52,457 bases of DNA from Hyphomicrobiales bacterium (GCA_017305835.1 JAFKJY010000108.1:1-52457), one strand, 5' to 3'; counted from the stretch's first letter, positions 40,030 to 48,798 are shown. Program-made: numbers and translations. Notes: generated from the letters alone by a model not told the origin.

Positions 40030-41043
40030 ATGATCGCGCGTTCCGTCCTTCCCGCGACGGCGGCCGTGCTTCTCGCGGCGCTCGCCCCGCAGCCTGCCGC
40101 CTACGCGCAGTCCATCCAGCCCGAGGCGATGGCGGTGCGGTGCGAGCCGGTGCGGCTGTTCCGCATCGGTTCCGACGAGACGCGGTTCGGGCCGCTGGAG
40201 TTCGTCGGCGGCATGACGATGACCTCCGGTTGGAGCTTCGGCGCCTTCTCCGCCTTCCGCTTCACCGGGCCGGGATCGAGCTTCATCGGCGTGGCCGATA
40301 CCGGCTCGTGGTACTTCGGAACGATCACGCGCGACGCGGCGCGCCGCCCCGAATGCTGGTCCGGCTTCGCCATGATGCCGATCCTCGGGAGCGACGGAAA
40401 GCCGCTGCCCGACAAGGCGCATGCGGACGCCGAGGGGCTGGACGTGCGCGACGGCATCGCGACCGCCAGCTTCGAGCGCAATCACCGCATCACCGAATAC
40501 AGGCTCGCGCCGGAGGCGATGGGCAAGCCGCTGCGCGACCTCGACTTCCTCGTGCCGCGCGGCGAGCTGCGTCAGAACCGCGGCTTCGAGACGGTGGCGC
40601 ATGCGCCGAAGGACGGGCCGCTCGCCGGCGCACGGGTGGCGATCGCCGAGCGCAGCATCGACGAGGCCGGCAACAGCTTCGCCGCGATCCTCGAAGGGCC
40701 GCGCAAGGGCGTCTTCAAGGTCAGGCGCAGCGACGAGTTCGACATCACCGACGGCGCCTTCCTGCCGGGCGGCGACATGCTGATCCTGGAGCGCAGCTTC
40801 AGCTTCACCTCCGGCGTGGCGATGCGGCTGAGAAGGCTGAAGGCGGAGACGATCCGGCCCGGCGCCGTTGCCGACGGGCCGGTGCTCGTCGAGGCCGACA
40901 TGGGCTACGACATCGACAACATGGAGGGGCTGGACGTGTGGCGGCGCGCCGACGGGGCGCTGATGGTGTCGATCGTCTCCGACGACAACCGCTCGCTGAT
41001 CCAGCGCAACCTTTACCTGGAGTTCCGGCTGACCGGCGAATAA
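40030..41043 (+). CDS. Exported phytase-like esterase
   Basis: Protein of 337 residues with a signal peptide ending near residue 26 (AYA-QS). The rest fits the esterase-like activity of phytase family: FVGGMTMTSGW, GVADTGSWYFG, DAEGLDVRDG, NRGFETVAHA and ILERSFSFTSG, arranged as a beta-propeller. It begins 10 bp after cobT. The physiological ester is unknown. Confidence 0.85.
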   Translation: MIARSVLPATAAVLLAALAPQPAAYAQSIQPEAMAVRCEPVRLFRIGSDETRFGPLEFVGGMTMTSGWSFGAFSAFRFTGPGSSFIGVADTGSWYFGTITRDAARRPECWSGFAMMPILGSDGKPLPDKAHADAEGLDVRDGIATASFERNHRITEYRLAPEAMGKPLRDLDFLVPRGELRQNRGFETVAHAPKDGPLAGARVAIAERSIDEAGNSFAAILEGPRKGVFKVRRSDEFDITDGAFLPGGDMLILERSFSFTSGVAMRLRRLKAETIRPGAVADGPVLVEADMGYDIDNMEGLDVWRRADGALMVSIVSDDNRSLIQRNLYLEFRLTGE

Positions 41044-41047
41044 CCCT

Positions 41048-41725
41048 TCAAGCCGCCACTGGCTGGCGCCAGCCGGTGGCGATGAGGCGGTAGGGGATGA
41101 GGGCGAAGATTGCGATCAGCAGCTTCACCGAGAGATCGCCCAGCGCCCAGGAGATCCAGCGTGGGGCCTCGGCCGCGAACGTGCCCATCAGCGGCGCAGC
41201 CTCGAGCGCGAAGGCATCCTCCGGCCCGACGAAGGCGAAGGCGGCCGAAAACGCGATGCCGAAGAAAACGGCTGTGTCGACCACCGAGCCGGCGAGCGAG
41301 CCGATCACCGGCGCGCGCCACCAGCTCTGGCGACGCAGCCAGTTGAAGACGGTGACGTCGAGGAGCTGGCCGATCAGGAAGGCGCTGCCCGAGGCGATGG
41401 CGATGCGCGCCAGCCGGCCGGGCTCCGTCTCGAACGGGATGATGCCGAGGCGGAACAGCAGCGGCGGGAAGACGATGGTGGTGGCCACCGCCGTCATGAA
41501 GCCGACGAAGACGACGCGGCGCGCGGTGGCGGGGCCGTAGCGGCGGTTGGCGAGGTCGGTGACGAGGAAGGCGACCGGGTAGGTGAAGGCGCCCCAGGTC
41601 AGGATGTCGGCCAGCGCGACCTGGCCGAGATGGCCGGCGACGGGGAACTGGACGAGCACGTTGGAGGCCACGACGACGACTGCCATCGCGGCCACGAACG
41701 GCCAGAGCATGCGCTGCGAGGTCAT
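41048..41725 (-). CDS. yhhQ: Queuosine precursor transporter (YhhQ/VUT family)
   Basis: Inner-membrane importer of queuine precursors, 225 residues and about six helices. Family marks are NVLVQFPV, DILTWGAFTYPVAFLVTDLANRRYGP and GQLLDVTVFNWLR. The leader next to the start codon looks like a preQ1-I riboswitch, which independently supports the role. Convergent with the phytase-like gene. Confidence 0.92.
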   Translation of the reverse strand: MTSQRMLWPFVAAMAVVVVASNVLVQFPVAGHLGQVALADILTWGAFTYPVAFLVTDLANRRYGPATARRVVFVGFMTAVATTIVFPPLLFRLGIIPFETEPGRLARIAIASGSAFLIGQLLDVTVFNWLRRQSWWRAPVIGSLAGSVVDTAVFFGIAFSAAFAFVGPEDAFALEAAPLMGTFAAEAPRWISWALGDLSVKLLIAIFALIPYRLIATGWRQPVAA

Positions 41726-41752
41726 TTTTTTATCCTGGGTGATGGAACCAGC
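41726..41752 (-). promoter_or_regulatory. Candidate preQ1-I riboswitch overlapping the yhhQ start
   Basis: Read on the minus strand: stem CTGG (41751-41748) pairs with CCAG (41738-41735); the 9-nt loop TTCCATCAC carries the GGUUC and ACCC signatures. GGAT and an A-run follow directly, ending in the ATG of yhhQ. Loop CAT can pair with ATG, so the pseudoknot would include the start codon, and AGGA in the 3' arm is the only visible ribosome-binding site. This matches the compact preQ1-I aptamer pattern and its usual gene partner. Confidence 0.72.
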
Positions 41753-41778
41753 GCGGCCCGGAGACCGCCGAGAGGGCC

Positions 41779-42075
41779 TCAGGCGGCCTGCTGCTCGGCG
41801 AGCTTCTTGGCGATCTGCTTCTTGATCAGGCGGGCGCGCTGCGACAGCTCGGCCGCGTCGGCCTTCATCAGGAAGGCGTCGAGGCCGCCGCGATGCTCGA
41901 CCGAACGCAGCGCGTTGGCCGAGATGCGCAGGCGCACGTTCTGGCCCAGCGCGTCAGACATCAGAGTGACGTTGACGAGGTTGGGCAGGAAGCGCCGGCG
42001 GGTCTTGTTGTTGGCGTGGCTCACATTGTTGCCGGTCAGGACGGCCTTGCCGGTGAGTTCGCAGGAGCGGGACAT
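41779..42075 (-). CDS. rpmB: 50S ribosomal protein L28
   Basis: Ribosomal protein of 98 residues. The N-terminal MSRSCELTGKAVLTGNNVSHANNKTRR and the LRISANALRSVEHRGGLDAFL block are diagnostic of alphaproteobacterial L28. It stands alone, without rpmG, ahead of yhhQ on the same strand. A good housekeeping promoter lies about 100 bp upstream. Confidence 0.97.
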   Translation of the reverse strand: MSRSCELTGKAVLTGNNVSHANNKTRRRFLPNLVNVTLMSDALGQNVRLRISANALRSVEHRGGLDAFLMKADAAELSQRARLIKKQIAKKLAEQQAA

Positions 42076-42175
42076 TTTATGATACCTTCAGTCTCTTGCC
42101 GGCAACGCCTTCCACCCGCACCAGTTTCATGCGGCGCGCGGAAGCGGAAAGGCGGCCTTCAGGAAAAGTCGGGCT

Positions 42176-42204
42176 TCCATAGTGGCATTTGGCGCGGCGG
42201 TCAA
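42176..42204 (-). promoter_or_regulatory. Probable housekeeping promoter of rpmB
   Basis: Minus strand TTGACC (42204-42199), 17-bp spacer, TATGGA (42181-42176). It would give a leader of about 95 nt. The rest of the 250-bp gap to the DUF3108 gene shows nothing else I can name. Confidence 0.6.
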
Positions 42205-42325
42205 GCGCTGCGGGCGCCGCATCCCGATGGCCTCTTCCACAGTTCGGCCCGATTCGTTACGAAAAAGAGGCAGCGGGCGGCCGGAGAAGGGACGGCGCGC
42301 CCGGACCGGACTTTCGGGGGCACCA

Positions 42326-43102
42326 ATGATCCGCATTGGCCGCATCTGTTTCCTTCTGGCCGGCCTTTCGGCCGGCCTGCCCGCGGCCCATGCCGCGGAC
42401 ACGAGCTTCGCCGCAGACTTCGTGGTGACGTTGCACGGCTTCACCGTCGCGCGCGCCAACTTCTCCGGCCGCGTCGACGGCGACCACTACGATGTCGACG
42501 GCAAGCTCGCCAGCGCCGGGCTCGCCCGCGTCTTCGCCCGCACCGACGCCAGCGCGCATGCGAGCGGGCGCATCTCGTCGGGTGCCGTTCAGCCCGAAAG
42601 CTTCCTGCTCGACTACGCGCAGGACGACTGGGCGTCGAAGACGGCGATCGTCTTCAAGAACGGCGACGCGGTCAGCACCGACGTCGAGCCGAAGCCCGAG
42701 ACGCCGTCGGACAAGGTGATCCCGATCACCAGGGCGGACCTGAAGTCGGTGGCCGACCCGGTGGCGGCGACGCTGCTGGCGCGCGGCACGGCCGGCCAGA
42801 TCTGCGGGCGCACGCTGCGCATCTACGAGGGCGGCACGCGCATCGACGTGCAGCTGACGCTGAAGGCGACCGGCTTCGTCTACGGCGCCGGCAACCGTGC
42901 CGTCACCTGCGCCGGCCGCTTCATCCCCGTCGCCGGCATGGAGCGCGGCAACAAGACCTACGACTTCATGCGCGACAAGGCCGACATGGAGTTCGTCTAC
43001 GTGCCGGCCGGGCCGGGCGGGCTGCACATGCTCCACTCGCTGACGGCCCGCACCGAGATCGGCACGGTGCAGCTCCGCTCCTGGCGGCGGAAGGTGGACT
43101 AG
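42326..43102 (+). CDS. DUF3108 exported protein
   Basis: Protein of 258 residues with a signal peptide (about 1-23, ending AHA-AD). FVVTLHGFTVARANFSGRVDGDHYDVDGKLASAGLARVF and LKATGFVYGAGNRAVTCAGRFIPVAGM fit the DUF3108 family of predicted envelope beta-proteins. ATG 42326 is chosen for the signal peptide. Function unknown. Confidence 0.85.
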   Translation: MIRIGRICFLLAGLSAGLPAAHAADTSFAADFVVTLHGFTVARANFSGRVDGDHYDVDGKLASAGLARVFARTDASAHASGRISSGAVQPESFLLDYAQDDWASKTAIVFKNGDAVSTDVEPKPETPSDKVIPITRADLKSVADPVAATLLARGTAGQICGRTLRIYEGGTRIDVQLTLKATGFVYGAGNRAVTCAGRFIPVAGMERGNKTYDFMRDKADMEFVYVPAGPGGLHMLHSLTARTEIGTVQLRSWRRKVD

Positions 43103-43115
43103 CGACGTTCGTCCT

Positions 43116-44285
43116 TCACCACGCCGCGCTGTAGATGGCGAAGGCGTCGGCGCGGGTCAGCGGACGGGGGTTGTTGACCAGCAGGCGCGTCTGCTTCATC
43201 GCGTCGTCGGCCATCATGTCGAGCGCATCCCGAGGGATGCCGACGTCGCGCAGGCGCGGCTGCAGGCCGCAGCGGGCGGCAAGCCCGGCCAGTTCCTCCG
43301 CGAAGGCCGCGCCGCGCGCCTGGCTGCCGAGATCTGCGAGCTTCGGGAAGACGATCGGCGCGATGTCGGCATAGAGGTGGCCGGCGGTCTCGGCGTTGAA
43401 GCGCAGCACGTGGGAGAGCACCAGCGCGTTGGAGAGGCCGTGCGGCACGTGGAAATGGCCGCCGATCGGATAGGCGAGCGCGTGCACGGCCGCCACAGGC
43501 GAGTTGGCGAAGGCCTGGCCGGCGAGCATGGAGCCGAGCAGCATGTCTGCGCGGGCCGCGCGGTCGGAGCCGTCATGGACCGCCCGCTCGATGGCGCCGC
43601 CCATCAGCCGCAGCGCCTCGCGGGCGAGCGCGCGCGAGACCGGGTTGTTGTTGGCCGAGGCCGAGGCGTGCGCCTCGATGGCGTGCACCATCGCGTCGAC
43701 GCCGGTGGCGGCGGTGACGGCAGGCGGCAGGCCCCAGGTCAGCTCGGGATCGAGCAGCGCGACGTCGGGCAGCAGCACCGGGGACACCACGCCCATCTTC
43801 TGAGACGTGCCGGTCGTGACGATCGAGATCGGCGTCACCTCGGAGCCGGTGCCGGCCGTTGTCGGGATGAGCATCAGCGGCAGGCGCGGGCCTTTCGCGT
43901 TGCCGACGCCATAGACGGCGGACAGCTCCTCGCGGCCGGCGGCGAGCAAAGCGGCGAGCTTGGCGACGTCGAGCGAGGAGCCGCCGCCGATGCCCACCAC
44001 CGCGTCGGCGCCGGCCTCGGATGCGGCGGCCGCAGCGGCCTTCACGACATGCTCGGGCGGATCGGCCTCGACCTGCGAGAAGATGCCGACGCGCAGTCCC
44101 GCTGCCTCCAGCGCGGCCGCGGCCTTCGGCGCGATGCCGAGGCCGACGAGGCCGGGATCGGTGACGAGCAGCACCGAGCGCCAGCCGCGCCCGGCGGCGA
44201 TCTCGCCGATGCGGCCCGCCGCGCCCTCGCCGAAGACGATGCTCTGGACCGTGCTGAAGGTGAATGGCGTCAGCGCGTGCTGCAT
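43116..44285 (-). CDS. Iron-containing alcohol dehydrogenase
   Basis: Group III dehydrogenase of 389 residues. The NAD-binding GGGSSLDVAKL is at residues 99-109, PTTAGTGSEVTP near 145, and metal-ligand blocks are DAMVHAIEAH (Asp, His) and AVHALAYPIGGHFHVPHGLSNA (His). The substrate is probably a short-chain alcohol or a maleylacetate-type compound. Convergent with the DUF3108 gene and not obviously part of an operon. Confidence 0.92.
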   Translation of the reverse strand: MQHALTPFTFSTVQSIVFGEGAAGRIGEIAAGRGWRSVLLVTDPGLVGLGIAPKAAAALEAAGLRVGIFSQVEADPPEHVVKAAAAAASEAGADAVVGIGGGSSLDVAKLAALLAAGREELSAVYGVGNAKGPRLPLMLIPTTAGTGSEVTPISIVTTGTSQKMGVVSPVLLPDVALLDPELTWGLPPAVTAATGVDAMVHAIEAHASASANNNPVSRALAREALRLMGGAIERAVHDGSDRAARADMLLGSMLAGQAFANSPVAAVHALAYPIGGHFHVPHGLSNALVLSHVLRFNAETAGHLYADIAPIVFPKLADLGSQARGAAFAEELAGLAARCGLQPRLRDVGIPRDALDMMADDAMKQTRLLVNNPRPLTRADAFAIYSAAW

Positions 44286-44474
44286 GCGGTCGTTCCTCCC
44301 TGAGGGCAGGGTTACACCAGCGGTGCGGCCGTGAGAACCCGCCAGCGGCCCGCCTGGCGATGGTGCATGCCCGCCGCCGGGAACAATCGGCGCGACGTGG
44401 CGGTTGGGCCTCGGGAGGCCGCGCCGTCACCCCACGGCGCCGGCGCGGCAAGCGAACCATCCGGGAGAAATGCG

Positions 44475-44882
44475 ATGCAAGCCAAGATCGCCACGTTTCT
44501 CGCCTGCGCGCTGACGGCCGCGGTCGTCGCCGCGCCCGCATTCGCGGCCGAAGGCACCGCCCCGGGCGCGACGATCCCGCCGGCGGCCGGCGACACGAAG
44601 CCGGTGCAGCCCGGCGACGCGCTTTCGGGCCAGGCCGACCCGTGCCGGGCCGAGCCGGAGGACAACGCCTCGAACGGCAGCCGGCCGGGCACGACCGACC
44701 AGCAGGCCACGACCAGCATCGACGACGGCCGGCAGGCCACCGACAAGCTGGAAGCCTGCGGCGGCGTGCTGAAGCCGCCGCGCAACGGCGCCACCGACAT
44801 GGTGGAGCCGGCGCCGGACGTCGGGCGCACGCCGGTCATCCCGCCCGAGCAGCTTCCCGGCCAGCAGGCGCCGAAGCCCTAA
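44475..44882 (+). CDS. Small exported protein (135 aa), unknown
   Basis: Not recognised. Signal peptide of about 25 residues (ending AFAA-EG), then a Pro/Gly/Asp-rich, apparently disordered protein with two cysteines (DPCRAEPED and EACGGVLKPP) that could form a disulfide. GGGAG precedes ATG 44475. GGAAC-N16-CGGT at 44380-44404 is one mismatch from the EcfG consensus, about 70 bp upstream. Confidence 0.72.
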   Translation: MQAKIATFLACALTAAVVAAPAFAAEGTAPGATIPPAAGDTKPVQPGDALSGQADPCRAEPEDNASNGSRPGTTDQQATTSIDDGRQATDKLEACGGVLKPPRNGATDMVEPAPDVGRTPVIPPEQLPGQQAPKP

Positions 44883-44973
44883 GGCCGCAAGGCCGGAGAA
44901 TTTTCGGCTGGGATCGGATCGGAGCCGCCTCCTCCCGCCGTCGGGCTTGCCCGGCGGCTGCGGCGGGCGCCGA

Positions 44974-45306
44974 TCAGAAGCTGTGCGGCGGGACGAACAG
45001 GCAGATGGTGCGGGTATTCCCGGCGCCCTGTGCGGAGCACCAGTGATAGACGCCGTCCGGCGAATCGCGGAGGCGGGGGTCGGTGTACTGGACGCGCTCG
45101 CCCGTGGCCTGGATGACATAGCCGTCGGTGCGTTCGGTGACGGCCGCGTCGGAGACCTGGCGGCAGTCGTGGTTGGAGCAGCATTCGAGCGGATATTTGA
45201 ACCCGGATGCGGCCTCGTGGGCGAGAAGGGTGGAAGGGGATGCGAAGCTGAACAGGGTGAGCGCCGGGATGGCCAGCGCCATGCGGGGTAACAGACAATG
45301 TGTCAT
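44974..45306 (-). CDS. Small exported cysteine-rich protein (110 aa)
   Basis: Conserved-looking rhizobial protein of unknown function. Signal peptide (about 1-29, ending LAHE), then YPLECCSNHDCRQV, GYVIQATGE, and SPDGVYHWCSAQ with CLFVP at the end: five cysteines and a histidine, suggesting disulfides or metal binding. ATG 45306 has GGAGAG upstream. GGAAC-N16-TGTT (minus strand, 45334-45358) is a near-consensus EcfG promoter just upstream. Confidence 0.82.
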   Translation of the reverse strand: MTHCLLPRMALAIPALTLFSFASPSTLLAHEAASGFKYPLECCSNHDCRQVSDAAVTERTDGYVIQATGERVQYTDPRLRDSPDGVYHWCSAQGAGNTRTICLFVPPHSF

Positions 45307-45380
45307 GCGGCTCTCCATGAGCCCCGACCATCAAACATGTGGCGCCGGACTTGGTTCCCGCGATGGGTAGCGGGCCCGAT

Positions 45381-46436
45381 TTAGCGCGGCTGCTCGCGCA
45401 GCCAGCGCAGCAGGGTCGATTCTCCCAGTGAAAGGCCCTTCAGCGGACGCGAATTGCGGCGGCGCATGCCGGCGAGCGCGTCGTTGAGGCGGCCTTCCAC
45501 CCAGGCGTCGACCACGGCGGGATGGATGTAGGAGCGACGGCAGACGGCGCGGGTGTTGTTGAGGCGGGCCGCCACACGGTCGATGATGGCGTTGGCCGCC
45601 TGCGCGACCTGCCGCTTCGTCTCGGGCAGAGGCGCCTGCGCGAACAGGAAGGCGGCCGCGTTGGTCGCGCCCCAGGTGCGGAAGTGGCGCGAGCTGAAGC
45701 GCTCGCCGATCGCCTCGCGGACATAGGCGTTGACGTCGTGCGAGTGGATCTCGCGGCGGGCGCCGTCCTCGTCGAGATACTGGAACAGGCGCTGGCCGGG
45801 CAGCTCCTGCACGCGGCGGATGATTGCGGCGATGCGGCGGTCGGCGAGCCTGAGCTGCCATTGCCTGCCGGACTTGCCGGTGAAGGCGAAGCGGATGCGC
45901 GAGCCCTCGATGGCGACGTGGCGGGTGCGCAGCGTGGTGGCGCCGAAGCTGCGGTTGCTGCGGGCGTAGATCTCGTTGCCGACGCGCAGCATGGCGTTGT
46001 CGAGCAGCCAGACGATCGAGGCGACGATGCAGTCGCGCGACAGGTCGCGGCGGGAAAGGTCGGCCTCGACGCGGGCGCGCAGCTTCGGCAGCGCGGCGGC
46101 GAAGTCGACGAGGCTGCCGAACTTGGCGTCGTCGCGGCAGGCGGTCCAGTCGGGATGGTAGCGATACTGCTTGCGGCCGCGGGCGTCGCGGCCGGTCGCC
46201 TGGATGTGGCCGCTGTCGGAGGGGCAGATCCAGACGTCGGTCCAGGCCGGCGGGATGGCGAGCGCGCGGATGCGCGCCAGCGTCGTCCTGTTGGCGACCG
46301 CGCCGCCGCCGGGCGCGAGGTAGCGGAAGCCCTTGCCGGATTTCCTGCGGCGCAGGCCCGGCGCGGCGTCGCTGACATAGGTCAGGTCCGCCTGCCGCGC
46401 GGCCGCCGGGCCGGCGGCGAAACCGTGCTCGGCCAT
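45381..46436 (-). CDS. DNA topoisomerase IB (eukaryotic-like)
   Basis: Poxvirus/eukaryote-type topoisomerase of 351 residues that relaxes supercoils through a 3'-phosphotyrosine. Catalytic residues: R151 (RVGNE), the HFRTWGA block (251-257, second Arg/His) and nucleophile Y303 (CRRSYIHP). The N-terminal DNA-clamp domain with ALAIPPAWTDVWICPS is present. It ends 11 bp from the SDR gene on the same strand, inside a cluster of DNA-repair and stress genes. Confidence 0.95.
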   Translation of the reverse strand: MAEHGFAAGPAAARQADLTYVSDAAPGLRRRKSGKGFRYLAPGGGAVANRTTLARIRALAIPPAWTDVWICPSDSGHIQATGRDARGRKQYRYHPDWTACRDDAKFGSLVDFAAALPKLRARVEADLSRRDLSRDCIVASIVWLLDNAMLRVGNEIYARSNRSFGATTLRTRHVAIEGSRIRFAFTGKSGRQWQLRLADRRIAAIIRRVQELPGQRLFQYLDEDGARREIHSHDVNAYVREAIGERFSSRHFRTWGATNAAAFLFAQAPLPETKRQVAQAANAIIDRVAARLNNTRAVCRRSYIHPAVVDAWVEGRLNDALAGMRRRNSRPLKGLSLGESTLLRWLREQPR

Positions 46437-46446
46437 GACGCGCAGG

Positions 46447-47454
46447 TCAGTAGCCTCCGACGATCGGCAGGATCTCGCCGGTGATGTAGCTGGAGCAGTG
46501 CGGCGAGGCGAGGAAGACGTAGGCGGGCGCGATCTCCTCCGGCTGGGCCGGGCGCTTCATCGGCACCTGCGCGCCGAACTCGGCGACCGCTTCGGCCGGC
46601 TTCTCGGAGGGGTTGAGCGGCGTCCACACCGGGCCGGGCGCCACCGCGTTGACGCGGATGCCGCGCGGAACGAGCTGCGCGGCGAGCGCGCGGGTGAAGG
46701 CGTGGATGCCGCCCTTGGTCATCGAATAGTCGAGCAGGTGCTTGCTGCCGTCGATGCCGGTGACCGAGCCGGTGTTGACGATGGCCGAGCCCGGCTTCAT
46801 GTGCCGGACCGCCTCGCGGGCCATGTGGAAATAGCCGTAGAGGTTGGTCCGGATCGTGGTGTCGAAATGCTCCGGGCTCAGGTCCTCGATGTCGAGGGCG
46901 TGGTACTGGAAGGCGGCGTTGTTGACGAGCACGTCGAGGCGGCCGAACTCGTCGACCACGCGCTCGACGATCTGGCGGCAATGGTCCGGCTGGCTGACGT
47001 CGCCCTTGATGCGCAGGCAGCGGCGGCCCTCGGCCTCAACGGCGCGCTCGGTCTCCTTCGCGTCAGTCTCCTCGGCGCCGAGATAGGCGATCGCCACGTC
47101 GGCGCCCTCGCGGGCGAACAGGATGGCGACGGCGCGGCCGATGCCGGAATCGCCGCCGGTGATCAGCGCGACCTTGCCCTCAAGTTTCCGGGAACCGACG
47201 TAGTGGGGGGCGTCGTACATCGGGCGCGGGTCGAGCGCGGCCTCCTTGCCGGGCTTGGCCTGGTGCTGCTTCGGGAAGGGCGGCACGGGATATTCGCGCG
47301 CGCCGGCCTGCATGGCCTTCTCCCTGCCGCCCTTGGCCGCCTTGGAAGCGGCCTTCGCGCCCTTGCGGCGGGCGTCGTCGCGGTCAACCTTCTTCTGCAC
47401 GCGGCGCTGCCTGTCGACCGCCGGTTGCGTCTTCCTGCCGGTGCTGGTGGCCAT
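46447..47454 (-). CDS. Short-chain dehydrogenase/reductase (YghA-like)
   Basis: Protein of 335 residues. A lysine/arginine-rich N-terminal extension (about 1-90) precedes a classical SDR: TGGDSGIGRAV (dinucleotide), NNAAFQYH, and catalytic S-Y-K in NTGSVTG...DYSMTKGG. The extended N-terminus is typical of the stress-associated YghA/GsiB-type SDRs. ATG 47454 follows CCGGAGA. A weak EcfG-like sequence GGAAC-N17-CTTT precedes it. Confidence 0.92.
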   Translation of the reverse strand: MATSTGRKTQPAVDRQRRVQKKVDRDDARRKGAKAASKAAKGGREKAMQAGAREYPVPPFPKQHQAKPGKEAALDPRPMYDAPHYVGSRKLEGKVALITGGDSGIGRAVAILFAREGADVAIAYLGAEETDAKETERAVEAEGRRCLRIKGDVSQPDHCRQIVERVVDEFGRLDVLVNNAAFQYHALDIEDLSPEHFDTTIRTNLYGYFHMAREAVRHMKPGSAIVNTGSVTGIDGSKHLLDYSMTKGGIHAFTRALAAQLVPRGIRVNAVAPGPVWTPLNPSEKPAEAVAEFGAQVPMKRPAQPEEIAPAYVFLASPHCSSYITGEILPIVGGY

Positions 47455-47542
47455 CGGTATCTCCGGAAAGAAACGAGTGCTTGCGAACAGCACAACAAAG
47501 CGGCAGGAGCGGTTGTTGTTCCCTGTGGCGGCGGCGAGGATC

Positions 47543-48109
47543 ATGGAGCTGGCGGAACTGGAGGAATTCTGCGACCGGCCGGCCGACCTGGTGGCGCCGG
47601 ACCTGCTCGGCGCGGCGCTGCTGGTCGACGGCGTCGGCGGGCTGGTGGTGGAGACCGAGGCCTACGCGCCGGACGATCCGGCCTCGCACAGCTTCGGCGG
47701 GCCGACGGCGCGCAACGCGGCGATGTTCGGACCGCCGGCGCGCGCCTATGTCTACCGCTCCTACGGCATCCACTGGTGCTTCAACGTGGTGTGCCGGCGC
47801 GGCTCGGCCGTGCTGGTCAGGGCGCTGGAGCCGAAATGGGGGCTGGAGACGATGATCGAGCGGCGCGGCACGCGGGCGGCGGCGCTGCTCGCCTCGGGCC
47901 CCGGCCGGCTGACGCAGGCGCTGGCGATCACGCGGGCGCATGACGGAATGCCGCTCGCCGGCGGCGACGGGATCGAGCTCGACCCCCGGCCCGGCGTGCA
48001 TCCGGTCGTGACCGGGCCGCGAATCGGCATCACCAGGGCGGTCGAGCAGCCGTGGCGATTCGGCCTCGCCGGCTCCGCCCATCTCAGCCGGCCGTTCCGC
48101 AACGCCTGA
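47543..48109 (+). CDS. 3-methyladenine DNA glycosylase (AAG/MPG type)
   Basis: Removes alkylated purines such as 3-methyladenine. The 188-residue protein has the AAG fold signatures: DLLGAALLVDGVGGLVVETEAY (catalytic Glu), DPASHSFGGPTARNAAMFGPPARAYVYRSYGIHWCFNVV and ALLASGPGRLTQALAI. GAGG precedes ATG 47543. Divergent from the SDR gene. Confidence 0.94.
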   Translation: MELAELEEFCDRPADLVAPDLLGAALLVDGVGGLVVETEAYAPDDPASHSFGGPTARNAAMFGPPARAYVYRSYGIHWCFNVVCRRGSAVLVRALEPKWGLETMIERRGTRAAALLASGPGRLTQALAITRAHDGMPLAGGDGIELDPRPGVHPVVTGPRIGITRAVEQPWRFGLAGSAHLSRPFRNA

Positions 48110-48275
48110 TCCGGGAGCGAAATCGTGGCGCGCGCGGGCGCGGATGCCTCATTTGATAGGCATCCATGCAACACCACCGGGCGAAACCGCCCCGTGCGGC
48201 GCGCCGCAGGGTTGAAAAAGCTCGAGGCTCCGACACTATTGCCCGCAAGGGACGTTCATTCGACAGGGGCATGCC

Positions 48276-48494
48276 ATGGCTGGCGACAAGCCGAGCAAGG
48301 CGGCGGAAGCCGGCTTCGCGATCGCGCCGGGAGAACTGGGGGATCTGCTGGAGCAGATCGAGGCCGAGCCGGTTCCCGAGCGGCTGCTGGCGCTCGCGCA
48401 GGAATTGCAGAAGGCGCTCGCCGCGCGGCGCCTCGCGGCGGAGGCGGGAGCGGGCGAAAAGGTCACCAAGCGGCGCACGGAAGCGCGGGTCTGA
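48276..48494 (+). CDS. Small protein with NepR-like core (72 aa)
   Basis: Unrecognised protein of 72 residues, predicted mostly helical. Residues about 22-45 (ELGDLLEQIEAEP then VPERLLALAQEL) align without gaps to the NepR anti-sigma core (KL..IYD..VSEP then VPDR.L.LL..L); the PVPER...L....L pattern is the strongest match. It could be a second, divergent NepR-type anti-sigma factor, or an unrelated short helical protein. ATG 48276 follows AGGGG. It lies near ku-ligD, known in Sinorhizobium to be under stress sigma control. Confidence 0.75.
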   Translation: MAGDKPSKAAEAGFAIAPGELGDLLEQIEAEPVPERLLALAQELQKALAARRLAAEAGAGEKVTKRRTEARV

Positions 48495-48522
48495 GCGAAC
48501 CGCCGCGGCGGCCGCTGCGCGG

Positions 48523-48762
48523 TCAGTCCTCGACCTCGGTGTCGGGGCGGTCCATGCCCGACACCTCCTCGTCGTGCCAGACGCCGTCCTCGTCCTCGTA
48601 TTCGACATGCTCGTCGGCGCCGGCCCGCTCCTGCTCGGACGCGGCGATCTCGGCGGCCTCGCGCGCCGCTTCCTCGGTGGCGAAGGTCTCCGACCATACG
48701 TCGCCGACCCTGTAGGCCCAGCCGTCCTCGTGGCGGGCGATCCGATAGGTCACGCGGTCCAT
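48523..48762 (-). CDS. DUF2188-like small protein
   Basis: Protein of 79 residues. The first half (YRIARHEDGWAYRVGDVWSETFATEEAAREAAEIAASEQ) has the strand-strand-helix pattern of DUF2188, and the C-terminus is very acidic (EYEDEDGVWHDEEV). ATG 48762 follows GGGAG. A perfect EcfG promoter lies about 37 bp upstream. It diverges from ku. Confidence 0.82.
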   Translation of the reverse strand: MDRVTYRIARHEDGWAYRVGDVWSETFATEEAAREAAEIAASEQERAGADEHVEYEDEDGVWHDEEVSGMDRPDTEVED

Positions 48763-48798
48763 CGCGGCAGTCTCCCTGATTCCCGGAACCGGGCGGGA

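Noticed and set aside
38005..40602. Long minus-strand frame opposite cobT
   Set aside because: Antisense to a full-length CobT with intact MIDAS motif; composition typical of a shadow frame.
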